From the NCBI GenBank assembly GCA_022511385.1, contig JAFLRN010000011.1, positions 1 to 55,464 on the forward strand: DNA of 55,464 nt, read 5' to 3'. A program made the translations under genes and the position numbers. Positions 35,084 to 43,535 of this stretch are shown piece after piece. Each line of letters opens with the position of its first letter. The first letter of the stretch is position 1. Under the pieces are notes generated by a model, which was not told the DNA's origin, made no database searches, and saw only the letters and a program-made list of their open reading frames with translations. This DNA comes from Acetatifactor sp. GTDB taxonomy: Bacteria; Bacillota; Clostridia; Lachnospirales; Lachnospiraceae.

Positions 35084-36289
35084 TTATAGTTGTTCAAGCT
35101 TTCCTGATTCGGACGCTTCTGTGTAGTTATGTGTGGAAAGATAGCTGTCAATCCCTGCCTTCATAACTTTTACAGCCGAAAATTCTTTGGTGCAATGTAA
35201 TCTTGCAATATAAATTTTCGATGCCAGTTCATCCACCAAGTCCAGATTGCTATTGAACATTTGGGGAGTCCATGTGGGAGAAATGATTCTTTGCAGGACC
35301 AGAAGTCTCTTGGTATCGGGGGAAAGTTCTTCCACATGGTCTTCACTGGCCTGCTTGAGGAGTATAATGCCTCCCAGCGGATATGTGCCTGGATCACATA
35401 TCTGCGAGGTCCCACACCAGGGCAGTCCGTGTATGACAGGACGGTCATCTTCAAAGGCAAGAAGATTCAGATCACCGTTTAAAAGAGGAACCTGCAGCAA
35501 CTCCTTCCAGAGGTTCGTGTGGGTGGATTTTCCGGTGCCGGATGGACCGGAAAAAAGCCACGCTTTGCCCTGATAGAGAAAGGAGGCGGAGTGCAGCGCT
35601 GCCATGTGGCGTCTCTGAGCCAGAAATAAAAAGGCAAAGCGGATGGTGTGGAATAACTCATCCCGAAAGTCATCCGTATAGGGAGGACGACAGTAAAAGT
35701 CAGCCAAGGAGCCGTCTTTGGAAAGGTGGACTTCCTTAATATATTTATGGGAAGGGAAAAAAAGTGCATATCGATCACCTGCATCAATGATTTTCAGTAC
35801 GCTCCCTTGAAGCAGGAGTTCACCGTTGATATATGGGGAAGAGGAAAAAGGATATATCGTGAGCGTTTGGTCCACATTCTCGGAGGGTTCGCACAAAAAA
35901 GAATCAAAGTTATGTGAAAGAGCTTCTGGTGATCCTACCAGCTTTAAGGTCAGACTTCCAGCATTTATGTGTTTTTTTACTGCATTTTTGGGAATTTTTT
36001 TTGTCGTGTTTTCAATCAAGCAGCCTCTGGAAATCAGACTTTCAAGAAATTGGGCAATATCTGCCATAAGCGAGGGCAGATCTTTCTCGGGGGTGCCATA
36101 AAAATCTGCGCAGGCGGCAAGCAGATCCTCACTGCTATGTTCTCTTTCTAAAAGCTTCCACAAAAAGGCGCCGGTCTCATTGAGGCGGACTGCCCTTTTA
36201 AATTCCAACTGTGCTTGGCCGTAGGGAAGCAGATAGGGGACTCCGCTCAGTTCTATTAATACATAGTATTTGTTGCGCCGTAGCTTCAC
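35084..36289 (-). CDS. PqqD-like domain fused to an HPr-kinase-like domain
   Basis: 401 residues. N-terminal about 1-95 is PqqD/RRE-like (YYVLIELSGVPYLLPYGQAQ, LNETGAFLWKLLEREHSSED, FYGTPEKDLPSLMADIAQFL). From about 200 on it resembles HPr kinase/PEP-carboxykinase-like P-loop proteins, with Walker A GPSGTGKSTHT at about 248-258, LLNGDLNLLAFEDDRPVIHG and LPWCGTSQICDPGTYPLGGI. In lasso-peptide clusters (for example paeninodin type) HPrK-like kinases phosphorylate the peptide; here the fused recognition domain would bring the substrate to the kinase. GTG start with GGAGG 6 bp upstream. First gene of a two-gene operon with the ABC exporter. Confidence 0.82.
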   Translation of the reverse strand: MKLRRNKYYVLIELSGVPYLLPYGQAQLEFKRAVRLNETGAFLWKLLEREHSSEDLLAACADFYGTPEKDLPSLMADIAQFLESLISRGCLIENTTKKIPKNAVKKHINAGSLTLKLVGSPEALSHNFDSFLCEPSENVDQTLTIYPFSSSPYINGELLLQGSVLKIIDAGDRYALFFPSHKYIKEVHLSKDGSLADFYCRPPYTDDFRDELFHTIRFAFLFLAQRRHMAALHSASFLYQGKAWLFSGPSGTGKSTHTNLWKELLQVPLLNGDLNLLAFEDDRPVIHGLPWCGTSQICDPGTYPLGGIILLKQASEDHVEELSPDTKRLLVLQRIISPTWTPQMFNSNLDLVDELASKIYIARLHCTKEFSAVKVMKAGIDSYLSTHNYTEASESGKLEQL

Positions 36290-36319
36290 AGGGCACCTCC
36301 ATAATTTTTTAATGAAATC

Positions 36320-36352
36320 ATTATAGCATTATTTTGATGAAAATGCTACAAT
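36320..36352. promoter_or_regulatory. Divergent promoters between the HPrK-like and S26 peptidase genes
   Basis: Forward strand: extended -10 TGCTACAAT (TACAAT 36347-36352) for the peptidase. Reverse strand: TATAAT at 36325-36320 for the PqqD-HPrK/ABC operon. The two overlap within 113 bp, so the two arms are likely co-regulated. Confidence 0.45.
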
Positions 36353-36402
36353 TCTAACAGAGGAAATGAAATATCGATAAAATTAAAAAGGATACGGAGC
36401 AA

Positions 36403-36870
36403 ATGCAGGAACAGATTGGCGGGGAAAAACAGGATATTGAGAAGCTGCTGGTACAGGGGAACACAGTGCAGTTCAAGCCCCAGGGCTACAGTATGTATCC
36501 GCTCTTTGTGCCGGGAAGGGATGAGGCGGTGGTGGCACCGGCCGACCCGAAACAGCTGAAGCGGGGGGATGTGGTGCTCTATCGCAGAGATGGGAGCATT
36601 ATGGTGCTGCACCGCATTTGGAAGCGGAAGGAAGACGGGTTTTACCTGGTGGGAGATAACCAGAAGGAGATTGAGGGACCTCTGCGGCCGGACCAGATGA
36701 AGGGGATATTGGTGCAGGTGATTCGGAAAGGGCGGCAGTTTTCCACAGGAAATGTGTTTTACCGTCTGTCGGCTGCTCTTTGGCTGTGGCTTCGGCCCCT
36801 GCGGCCTGTTCTCTCTCAGGTGGCGGCAAGATGCAAGCGTTTTATTAAGAAAGACAGAAATAATGGTTGA
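36403..36870 (+). CDS. S26-family (Ser/His type) signal-peptidase-like protein
   Basis: 155 residues. The catalytic Ser is in PQGYSMYPLF (Ser30) and the general base appears to be His70 in GSIMVLHRIW, as in SipW/ER-type signal peptidases, instead of the Lys of ordinary bacterial enzymes. GFYLVGDNQKEIEGPLRPDQ completes the family core. There is no N-terminal membrane anchor; the only hydrophobic stretch is near the C-terminus (FYRLSAALWLWLRPLRPVL), which may hold it to the membrane. Divergent from the PqqD-HPrK/ABC operon; the natural candidate for cleaving the precursor-like protein's leader. The reading frame continues open for 47 codons after its TGA. Confidence 0.8.
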   Translation: MQEQIGGEKQDIEKLLVQGNTVQFKPQGYSMYPLFVPGRDEAVVAPADPKQLKRGDVVLYRRDGSIMVLHRIWKRKEDGFYLVGDNQKEIEGPLRPDQMKGILVQVIRKGRQFSTGNVFYRLSAALWLWLRPLRPVLSQVAARCKRFIKKDRNNG

Positions 36871-37014
36871 GGTAGTGGGAGAAAGAAAAGTACAAGAAAC
36901 CCAAAGACAAAAGAAAAAACAAAAGTGAAGGTAACAGTAAAGGAAACGGTAAAAGCAAAGACAAAGATAAAAGCAAAGACAAAGATAAAAGCAACAGAGG
37001 AATTGATAAGTTAA
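36871..37014 (+). other. In-frame Lys-rich reading extension after the peptidase stop codon
   Basis: Directly after TGA (36868-36870) the same frame stays open for 47 codons to TAA at 37012-37014. It would encode a Lys/Thr-rich tail (GRKKSTRNPKTKEKTK, then KAKTKIKAKTKIKATEEL) containing an 18-bp DNA tandem repeat at about 36951-36990. It may be a basic tail lost by a nonsense mutation, a stop-codon readthrough product, or simple low-complexity DNA. Otherwise the 252-bp spacer holds only the purA promoter. Confidence 0.4.
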
Positions 37015-37037
37015 AATTATTACAAATATAAAATATA

Positions 37038-37066
37038 TTGATTTTACTTATGAGATGAAATATATT
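37038..37066 (+). promoter_or_regulatory. Possible purA promoter
   Basis: TTGATT (37038-37043), 17-bp spacer, TATATT (37061-37066), about 57 bp before the purA start. Confidence 0.4.
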
Positions 37067-37122
37067 ATACTTAATCTGCACTTAAATTTTACCGCCATCC
37101 GGCGGGAAACGGAGGAAATGAT

Positions 37123-38412
37123 ATGGTAAAAGCAATCGTAGGAGCCAACTGGGGCGACGAGGGCAAGGGAAAGATCACGGACATGATGGCACAGGAAGCG
37201 GATATTGTAGTGCGTTTCCAGGGTGGCGCTAATGCCGGCCACACCATTGTGAATAATTATGGTAAGTTTGCACTGCACACGCTGCCCTCCGGCGTCTTTT
37301 ATGACCACACTACCAGCGTGATCGGAAATGGTGTGGCTCTTGACATCCCCAAGCTTTTTCAGGAGATACAGTCCATTGTGGAGCGGAATGTGCCGATGCC
37401 GAAGATTCTGGTGTCCGACAGGGCCCAGATCGTGATGCCCTATCACGTTCTATTCGACCAGTATGAGGAGGAGAGACTGGGGGGGAAGTCCTTTGGCTCC
37501 ACCAAGTCGGGTATCGCTCCTTTTTATTCTGATAAATATGCGAAGATCGGTTTCCAGGTCAGCGAGTTATTTGATGAAGAGCTGCTGCAGGAAAAGGTGG
37601 AGCGCATCTGTGAGCTGAAGAATGTGATGCTGGAGCATCTGTATCATAAGCCGGTGATTGACCCGAGAGAGCTTTTGGAGACCCTGCATGGCTATCGGGA
37701 TATGGTGGCTCCTTATGTCTGTGATGTGTCCGCTTTTTTGGACAGGGCGTTGAAGGAGGGAAAGACTGTATTGCTGGAGGGACAGCTGGGAACACTGAAG
37801 GATACGGACCACGGAATTTACCCCATGGTTACATCATCCTCCACGCTGGCAGCCTACGGCGCGATCGGCGCTGGACTCCCGCCTTATGAAATTCAGCAGA
37901 TTGTTACGGTATGTAAGGCTTATTCCTCCGCGGTGGGAGCGGGTGCCTTTGTGTCCGAGCTGTTTGGCGACGAGGCGGAGGAGCTGAGAAGAAGAGGCGG
38001 CGATGGCGGAGAGTATGGCGCAACAACCGGTCGCCCCAGGAGAGTGGGCTGGTTCGACTGTGTGGCCTCCCGATATGGTTGTCGGCTCCAGGGGGCAACG
38101 GATGTAGCCTTTACAGTGTTGGACGTGCTGGGATATCTGGACGAGATTCCAGTGTGCGTGGGCTATGAGATTGACGGACAGGTGACAACGGATTTCCCTG
38201 TGACAGCAAAGCTGGAGAAGGCGAAGCCTGTGTTTGAAAAGCTGCCCGGCTGGAAGTGCGACATCAGAGGTATCAGGAAATATGAGGAACTGCCTGAGAA
38301 CTGCAGGAAGTATATTGAGTTTATTGAGAACAGGATCGGTTATCCCATCACTATGGTGAGCAACGGACCCAGCAGGGATGACATTATTTACAGAAAGAGT
38401 GAACTGAAGTAG
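37123..38412 (+). CDS. purA: Adenylosuccinate synthetase
   Basis: Cytosolic enzyme joining IMP and aspartate with GTP, the first step from IMP to AMP. The N-terminal GTP/IMP loop GANWGDEGKGKITDMMA and GGANAGHTIVNN are clear; also GVALDIPKLFQEI, FGSTKSGIAPFYSDKYAK, LEGQLGTLKDTDHGIYPM (unusual in the region where many enzymes have FEGAQG and LLDIDHGTYPFVT) and GATTGRPRRVGWFD. 429 residues, normal length. ATG with ACGGAGG about 8 bp upstream. Single gene between the peptide cassette and a LysR regulator. Confidence 0.97.
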   Translation: MVKAIVGANWGDEGKGKITDMMAQEADIVVRFQGGANAGHTIVNNYGKFALHTLPSGVFYDHTTSVIGNGVALDIPKLFQEIQSIVERNVPMPKILVSDRAQIVMPYHVLFDQYEEERLGGKSFGSTKSGIAPFYSDKYAKIGFQVSELFDEELLQEKVERICELKNVMLEHLYHKPVIDPRELLETLHGYRDMVAPYVCDVSAFLDRALKEGKTVLLEGQLGTLKDTDHGIYPMVTSSSTLAAYGAIGAGLPPYEIQQIVTVCKAYSSAVGAGAFVSELFGDEAEELRRRGGDGGEYGATTGRPRRVGWFDCVASRYGCRLQGATDVAFTVLDVLGYLDEIPVCVGYEIDGQVTTDFPVTAKLEKAKPVFEKLPGWKCDIRGIRKYEELPENCRKYIEFIENRIGYPITMVSNGPSRDDIIYRKSELK

Positions 38413-38585
38413 ATTTATCCTTGTGTCTGGCATTGTTCCTGGCTTGGATTATGAAAGATATGTCTGGTAGGGCTAAGGGTATGAATTTGTCGTGGTGTCT
38501 CCGGCATTGCTTGGATGAATTGAGAACGTGTACAATACAAAGATTTTTAATGAATGCCATGGTTTGGGTGATATGTTGAAAAGAT

Positions 38586-39479
38586 ATGATTACTAATCTG
38601 GAATATTTTAAGGTGTTCTATTATACGGCCAAATGCGGCAGCGTCACCAAAGCGGCTGCGGAGCTTGCCATCTCCCAGCCTGCGGTGAGCCAATCCCTAA
38701 AACAGCTGGAGCGTAGCCTGGGGGTCAGTCTCTTTGTGAGGGAGGCCAGGGGCGTGCGGCTGACCGCCGAGGGAGAAATATTGTACTCCTACGTTGCGAA
38801 GGGTTATGAACAGATCCGGCAGGGTGTGGAGAAGGTGCGAAAGATGCAGAGCCTGGAGCTGGGTGAGGTGCATATCGGCGCCAGCGACATGACTCTGCGC
38901 TTTTTTCTGCTTCCCTTTCTGGAGCGCTTTCACGAGGAGTACCCAGAGATCAAAGTGGTGGTCAGCAACGGCCCCACCCCGGAAACCCTGGCTCTCCTGC
39001 GGGAGGGAAGGATTGATTTTGGCGTGGTGAGCGCACCCTTTGACGAGACGGCTGACATCAGTGTTTTGCCGGTCAGGGAAATCGAGGATGTGTTTGTGGC
39101 AGGCAGACGTTTCATCTCCTATAAGAACAAAATGTTGGACTTTAAGGAGTTGGAGGAAATGCCCATGATCTTTCTGGAGGGCAGCACAAGCACAAGACGC
39201 TATATGGATGATTATCTGGCTGCAAACGGCGTGGTGCTGCAGCCGGAATTTGAGCTGGCTACCAGTGACATGATCGTGCAGTTTGCACTGCGAAACTTAG
39301 GGGTGGGCTGTGTGGTACGGGATTTTGCGGCGGAGTATCTGGAGGATGGGACGCTGTTTGAACTGCGGTTTAACAAGATGATACCGAGGAGGAGTCTGTG
39401 TGTGGTACGCAGTTTGCGCCAAAAGCCCTCTCTGGCGGCGGCCAGACTTCTGGAAATTGTGGGAGGTTACGGTGTATGA
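38586..39479 (+). CDS. LysR-family transcriptional regulator
   Basis: 297 residues. N-terminal winged helix-turn-helix about 1-60 (TNLEYFKVFYYTAKCGSVTK, AAAELAISQPAVSQSLKQLE) and a periplasmic-binding-protein-like effector domain (LGEVHIGASDMTLRFFLLPF, GRIDFGVVSAPFDETADISV). Close in style to CysL/YwfK-like regulators; effector unknown. The stop overlaps the HAD gene's start (ATGA), so both are made from one message. Confidence 0.9.
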   Translation: MITNLEYFKVFYYTAKCGSVTKAAAELAISQPAVSQSLKQLERSLGVSLFVREARGVRLTAEGEILYSYVAKGYEQIRQGVEKVRKMQSLELGEVHIGASDMTLRFFLLPFLERFHEEYPEIKVVVSNGPTPETLALLREGRIDFGVVSAPFDETADISVLPVREIEDVFVAGRRFISYKNKMLDFKELEEMPMIFLEGSTSTRRYMDDYLAANGVVLQPEFELATSDMIVQFALRNLGVGCVVRDFAAEYLEDGTLFELRFNKMIPRRSLCVVRSLRQKPSLAAARLLEIVGGYGV

Positions 39480-40078
39480 TTCGAAATATTGTGTTTGATA
39501 TAGGAAATGTCTTAACGGACTTTCGGTGGAAAGAATTTCTGGTGGATAAGGGGTTTGATAATGAGATGATCCGCCGGATCGCCAAAGCTTCTGTGGAGAG
39601 TCCTCTCTGGAAGGAGATTGACAGAGGGGTGTGGGACCGGGAGAAGCTGATGGAGGAGTTCGTGAAACTTGACCCTGAGATTGAGAAGGAAATTCGTCGT
39701 GCTTACGATAATGTACACGGCATGGTAACACCCCGGGACTATGCGATTCCCTGGATCAAGGAGCTGAAGGAGAAAGGGTACGGGGTCTATTACCTGTCCA
39801 ATTTTTCGGACAAGGCATACATGGAATGCGCAGATGCGCTGGAGTTTATTCCTTATACTGACGGTGGGATACTGTCTTATCGGGAGCGAATGGTCAAGCC
39901 GGATCCCCAAATTTACCAGCGCCTTTTGGAGTGTTATGGACTGAAAGCGGAGGAGTGTGTATTCCTGGACGATCTGGAGGTCAATGTGGAGGCGGCCAGG
40001 GCGGAGGGATTTGCTGGTATTGTGTTTGAGAACAAGGAACAGGCGGAGAGGGAACTGATTCGGCTGGGTGTAAAATGA
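39476..40078 (+). CDS. HAD-family hydrolase (subfamily IA type)
   Basis: 200 residues. Haloacid-dehalogenase-like phosphatase: motif I in MIRNIVFDIGNVLTDF, where the second Asp of DxD is Gly as in YihX-like members, motif II near YYLSNFSD, motif III Lys in MVKPDPQIYQRLL, and motif IV VFLDDLEVNVEAARAEGF. Start at 39476 follows from the 4-bp overlap with the LysR gene. Substrate likely a sugar phosphate or nucleotide; not resolvable. Confidence 0.88.
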   Translation: MIRNIVFDIGNVLTDFRWKEFLVDKGFDNEMIRRIAKASVESPLWKEIDRGVWDREKLMEEFVKLDPEIEKEIRRAYDNVHGMVTPRDYAIPWIKELKEKGYGVYYLSNFSDKAYMECADALEFIPYTDGGILSYRERMVKPDPQIYQRLLECYGLKAEECVFLDDLEVNVEAARAEGFAGIVFENKEQAERELIRLGVK

Positions 40079-40087
40079 AACCGTATA

Positions 40088-40127
40088 AAAATAGTGCGCT
40101 CAAGGAAAGCATGAGTGCACTATTTTA
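40088..40127 (+). terminator. Rho-independent terminator after the HAD gene
   Basis: 15-bp stem, AAAATAGTGCGCTCA (40088-40102) with TGAGTGCACTATTTT (40112-40126), one G-U pair, 9-base loop. The A/T ends make it usable from both strands. Confidence 0.75.
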
Positions 40128-40167
40128 CAGCAGCAGGAAAATTGGATGTGTCAAAGAATAATATATA

Positions 40168-40521
40168 TTACTTGTTATCGCCAGAGTTATTCAGATTATC
40201 AGGTGCTATAATATCGGCGCTTGCGGCTGGCTCTGTGTCCATCCTCTGTGGAGCGTCCGCTATGGTATGCCTGCCGGTGATCTTGCCATACATCCATGTG
40301 TAGATCCAGATGAGAAGGGGAATGGCGACGGTAGCAAAGATACAACTCATGAACCATCTGCCGGAGTCAGAATTGTCCATAATGGCCACCACCAGAGTGA
40401 TGATATACATAAGTACCAGCAGAATTACGCCGCCGAGGGCGACTACCTGTTTAGAGGTTATCCTTTTCCCGGTGTCGGGAGTTTTGTTTTGATTATCTTG
40501 TTTATCCATATATTCTCGCAT
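40168..40521 (-). CDS. Small two-helix membrane protein of unknown function
   Basis: About 117 residues from ATG 40521 (MREYMDKQDNQNKTP); another ATG lies at 40509 and a longer frame reaches 40563. Two membrane segments (VVALGGVILLVLMYIITLVV and WFMSCIFATVAIPLLIWIYT) between hydrophilic ends. None of the starts has a strong ribosome-binding site. It sits between the HAD gene and the left end of the mobile element, so the element may have inserted into its upstream region. Confidence 0.55.
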   Translation of the reverse strand: MREYMDKQDNQNKTPDTGKRITSKQVVALGGVILLVLMYIITLVVAIMDNSDSGRWFMSCIFATVAIPLLIWIYTWMYGKITGRHTIADAPQRMDTEPAASADIIAPDNLNNSGDNK

Positions 40522-40594
40522 TCTGCCGCATATGCGGTCTTTGGAAGGTGTTTCGATTATCATAGCATTATCTGTGGTAATTTACAAGTATCAA

Positions 40595-40650
40595 GCAAAA
40601 ACCCCGGACCTGCGGAATTTCGCAAGCCCGGGATACTTAAAGGGGAGGAT
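40595..40650. repeat. Left end direct repeat / att candidate
   Basis: 56 bp matching 46039-46094 at 50 of 56 positions. Shared blocks include GCAAAAACCCC, ATTTCGCAAG and AAGGGGAGGAT. Read on the minus strand it is a GC-rich hairpin followed by GGTTTTTGC, that is a terminator. Confidence 0.65.
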
Positions 40651-40791
40651 ATTAGCAATAAAATTTATCAGTGTTTATTACCATTTACAGGGTGGTAATA
40701 AACGGCTTTTTACTTGAACTTCAGTTTATAATTCCTTATTACTATTTATACATAGTTAATGTAGTTGAGTCAAAAATTGAGTCAGAAAGAG

Positions 40792-40833
40792 AAGCAGAAT
40801 GTGTCAGTTGTAGGGCGCATTCTGCTTTTCTGT
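40792..40833 (+). terminator. Terminator-like hairpin inside the left end of the element
   Basis: AAGCAGAATG (40792-40801) pairs with CATTCTGCTT (40818-40827), 16-base loop, followed by TTCTGTTT. It would insulate the element from outside transcription. The remaining spacer 40564-40949 holds the att repeat, two TTGAGTCA sites and nothing that looks coding. Confidence 0.55.
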
Positions 40834-40949
40834 TTGGCGAGATATAGACATTGCTGGAAAAATACAAGGAAATTTACAAGGTAAATGCTGGAGTGTATTT
40901 GTGCTTGAAAAGAAGTATATTGTTAGAAAATAAGGAAAGAAGGAGGTTT

Positions 40950-41219
40950 ATGGGAAAACAGGAAGAAATCACGCCCAATGATTTTACAGGGGTGTATAGA
41001 GATATTGCAGAGGTGATAGGTGTTGAACCGACAATAGCTCTACACAGCAATTTTCAAGGGCAGCAGATAACACTGCCGAAAAAACTATTTACACATGACT
41101 ACATCTTGAAAAAGGTAAAGAAGGGAGATGGTGCTACAAAAGTGAAAAAGGTAGCCGCACAATATGGGTATACGGAGCGGAGGCTGAGACAGATTATGAA
41201 AGAACACAAAAATGTTTGA
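40950..41219 (+). CDS. Mor-like transcription activator of the element
   Basis: 89 residues from ATG 40950 (AAGGAGG upstream). Resembles the Mor/Martha family of phage middle-operon activators: DFTGVYRDIAEVIGVEPTIA, NFQGQQITLPKKLFTHDYIL and a C-terminal helix-turn-helix KKVAAQYGYTERRLRQIMKE. First gene of the element's rightward operon, so it may switch on the downstream genes. Confidence 0.65.
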   Translation: MGKQEEITPNDFTGVYRDIAEVIGVEPTIALHSNFQGQQITLPKKLFTHDYILKKVKKGDGATKVKKVAAQYGYTERRLRQIMKEHKNV

Positions 41220-41235
41220 GAAAGAGAGGAAAGAT

Positions 41236-41427
41236 ATGTTACAAACGATTTTATTTATAGTATACGCTGTAGCAGGCTGGTGGGCTGTAAACAAGGTATG
41301 GTTTTCAAGACGTACATACATTGTGGGTGATTCGGCAAAGTTTTTTGGCCTAAAATTAGGGGCGGCAGTATTCTTTGGGTGGATTTGCATACCAATAGCA
41401 ATTATAATGACCGTGTTGGGAAAATGA
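41236..41427 (+). CDS. Small membrane protein of the element
   Basis: 63 residues from ATG 41236 (GAGAGGAAAG just upstream). Two hydrophobic segments (LQTILFIVYAVAGWWAVNKV and AAVFFGWICIPIAIIMTVLG) around a short charged loop. No family recognised. Confidence 0.5.
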   Translation: MLQTILFIVYAVAGWWAVNKVWFSRRTYIVGDSAKFFGLKLGAAVFFGWICIPIAIIMTVLGK

Positions 41428-41487
41428 ATAATGGAAGTGAGGGCATCTCGTTTGGAGGTGCTCTTTTTCATGGAAGGAGGTGATCAG

Positions 41488-41592
41488 GTGAAGAGGATAG
41501 GCAAGAAGGTGTTAATCAGCGTGATTGCCTTGATAATTCAGGCATCCGTTCAATCCATAGCCAAGTGGATTGACAGGAAAGTGAATCAATAA
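41488..41592 (+). CDS. 34-residue amphipathic peptide
   Basis: GTG 41488 with AAGGAGG 8 bp upstream, TAA at 41590-41592. Sequence VKRIGKKVLISVIALIIQAS, then VQSIAKWIDRKVNQ: one hydrophobic helix flanked by Lys/Arg. Size and charge resemble small membrane-active or toxin-like peptides of mobile elements, but no family was recognised. Confidence 0.4.
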   Translation: MKRIGKKVLISVIALIIQASVQSIAKWIDRKVNQ

Positions 41593-41654
41593 TAGAATTG
41601 TGGGAAGGGATGATTTGTCCCTTCTTTTTTAGATTATGGAGAGGAAATAAAGAT

Positions 41655-43535
41655 ATGGATTGCTCATTCAAGGCATTTATAGAAGAAAATGATAAGCGTT
41701 ATGATAAAGGTATTCAGAATTATACATACGAATTTAGAGGGAAATATATAGTACTTGTTAGAAGAAATAGAGAAGATATAAAAGTCACTACAGAAGTGCC
41801 TGAAATATCTCATATACATCAGCATTTAGAGTATGATGATTATGGACGTGATACGATAAGTATTTATATGGGTGTATCGCTACATGATGCTTCAGAATGT
41901 TTATCTTGCGAAGTAATAGCAGATTTTGTGGGAAAAGATTATAAAAAAATTAACATTGATGATAGTGAGATTGAAGATGTAGTTAATTCTTTATATAAAA
42001 AGAAGCATATCAAAAATAAAGAAGAATTGAAGGTGATGCTAAAAAGGTATTTGTTATTTGTCGAGAAAGAATATGTTTCTCAACGGCCAAATATATTTTC
42101 AAGTTGTGGATGGTTTTTCAATAATGACTCCTGCGAGTATATATCTATTACTTACAGAGACAGTAGATCACAAAAATATATTGATAATATGATTGGCCTG
42201 CAAGCATACAATCAGAAAAAAGAGGGAAAAGGTATAGAGGAAATACTATGCCTTTATAATAAACACAGTGAATTTTTTGATTTCTTACTCAAAAATAAAA
42301 ATCTTCTGGGTATTTTTTCTTATACGATTTATTCATTTTTATGGGATTTTATATATCAATATTCCACGCGTTTCAATGATGAGTGGCTGGATGATTTTGA
42401 CAATAAGGAGATGTTGTGTTTTTCTATTTGTATCAATGGAAAAAATGTGGGAAAAGCAGCCGTTATTGCTAATATTCTGTGCAATTTGTTTTCAGAACCA
42501 TCTGGAAGTTGGCAGAGAGTTCTTTTGAAGCCTCACATTTCTTGTACGGCTATTGAGAGTAAAGTAGATAATCTTTATAAATATAGTAGTGCACCAATTA
42601 TTGTAACATCAAAAACTAATAAAATTACAAAAGCAACGAGAGATGTAAAATCATTGCTTAAGAAGAAAATGGCAAAAGATTTGTTTGTCTATCCAGTTTA
42701 CATAAGCGATGCTCCTATAGGTGGTGATGGTATGCTAGATTTTAGTATAGATTCATCTATATTGCCGTTTGACTATAAAGATAAGGAGAAAGCAATAGAA
42801 TTACATAGGCAAATGGGGGATTTAATTTATTGCTTTATGATGCATTTACAAGATACAGTAAAAAGTGAAGAACTGCGGATGACAGAATGGTTCAAAAAAG
42901 AGTGTCTTCAAACAGTAGAGCATAATGAGTTTGTACAAGCGAGGTTAGCTCGTAAAATAAATTTTTCCCAAATTATTCAATTAATTCAAACGAAATATGA
43001 GTTAGAAGAACGGTGGTTTTATGATAATTTTCCAATTTGTGCACTATATGCATGTTTGAGATATTTTTGCGATTTTTTAAGTCATTATGGAATAGAACAG
43101 AAAAAGCTGCTGGATTTCTTTGAAAAGGAGTTTTTCTGTTTGGAAGTAGGCATTTCTGATGGTCAAAACAGGGAAATTGATATAATTGACCATCAGAAAT
43201 ATTTGCTGTGCTTAAAACGGGTGATTGACAGATCAATAAAGCAAAAGGAGGAATGGCTTAAGGTTGGATATGAGCCAACGGGGGATAAAGAGCACTGCTA
43301 TTATTTGTTGCATAATGTCTGGTATGATAAGTTTTATGAGGAGATGATAAGTAACAAAATACCAGTTATAAAAAAAGGGGCTATGGTAAATATTTTAAAA
43401 GATAATGGACTCATGAAAAAGTACAAAACCAGTACTGCAAACGTAATGCGGCGATACAACGATAATTATCTCACTATTTACATAGATTCTTTTGAAGCTA
43501 TTCTTCAAAAAAAGGAATCGAGTCCTGTACAATAG
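41655..43535 (+). CDS. Element-encoded replication/primase-helicase-like protein (tentative)
   Basis: 626 residues from ATG 41655 (GAGAGGAAA upstream). AT-rich coding. The middle has a P-loop-like but atypical stretch SICINGKNVGKAAVIANILC, which lacks the Ser/Thr after GK, followed by IVTSKTNKITKATRDVK and APIGGDGMLDFSID. The overall layout, with an N-terminal domain, ATPase-like centre and helical C-terminus, recalls the DUF927/virulence-E type proteins often placed before integrases in Firmicutes elements. The degenerate Walker A argues against ordinary ATP hydrolysis. Function not certain; convergent with the relaxase gene, overlapping its 3' end by 38 bp. Confidence 0.45.
   Translation: MDCSFKAFIEENDKRYDKGIQNYTYEFRGKYIVLVRRNREDIKVTTEVPEISHIHQHLEYDDYGRDTISIYMGVSLHDASECLSCEVIADFVGKDYKKINIDDSEIEDVVNSLYKKKHIKNKEELKVMLKRYLLFVEKEYVSQRPNIFSSCGWFFNNDSCEYISITYRDSRSQKYIDNMIGLQAYNQKKEGKGIEEILCLYNKHSEFFDFLLKNKNLLGIFSYTIYSFLWDFIYQYSTRFNDEWLDDFDNKEMLCFSICINGKNVGKAAVIANILCNLFSEPSGSWQRVLLKPHISCTAIESKVDNLYKYSSAPIIVTSKTNKITKATRDVKSLLKKKMAKDLFVYPVYISDAPIGGDGMLDFSIDSSILPFDYKDKEKAIELHRQMGDLIYCFMMHLQDTVKSEELRMTEWFKKECLQTVEHNEFVQARLARKINFSQIIQLIQTKYELEERWFYDNFPICALYACLRYFCDFLSHYGIEQKKLLDFFEKEFFCLEVGISDGQNREIDIIDHQKYLLCLKRVIDRSIKQKEEWLKVGYEPTGDKEHCYYLLHNVWYDKFYEEMISNKIPVIKKGAMVNILKDNGLMKKYKTSTANVMRRYNDNYLTIYIDSFEAILQKKESSPVQ

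Noticed and set aside
40267..40698. Plus-strand 143-codon frame over the small membrane protein
   Set aside because: It runs through the att repeat and has no start signal; the minus-strand frame has two proper membrane helices.
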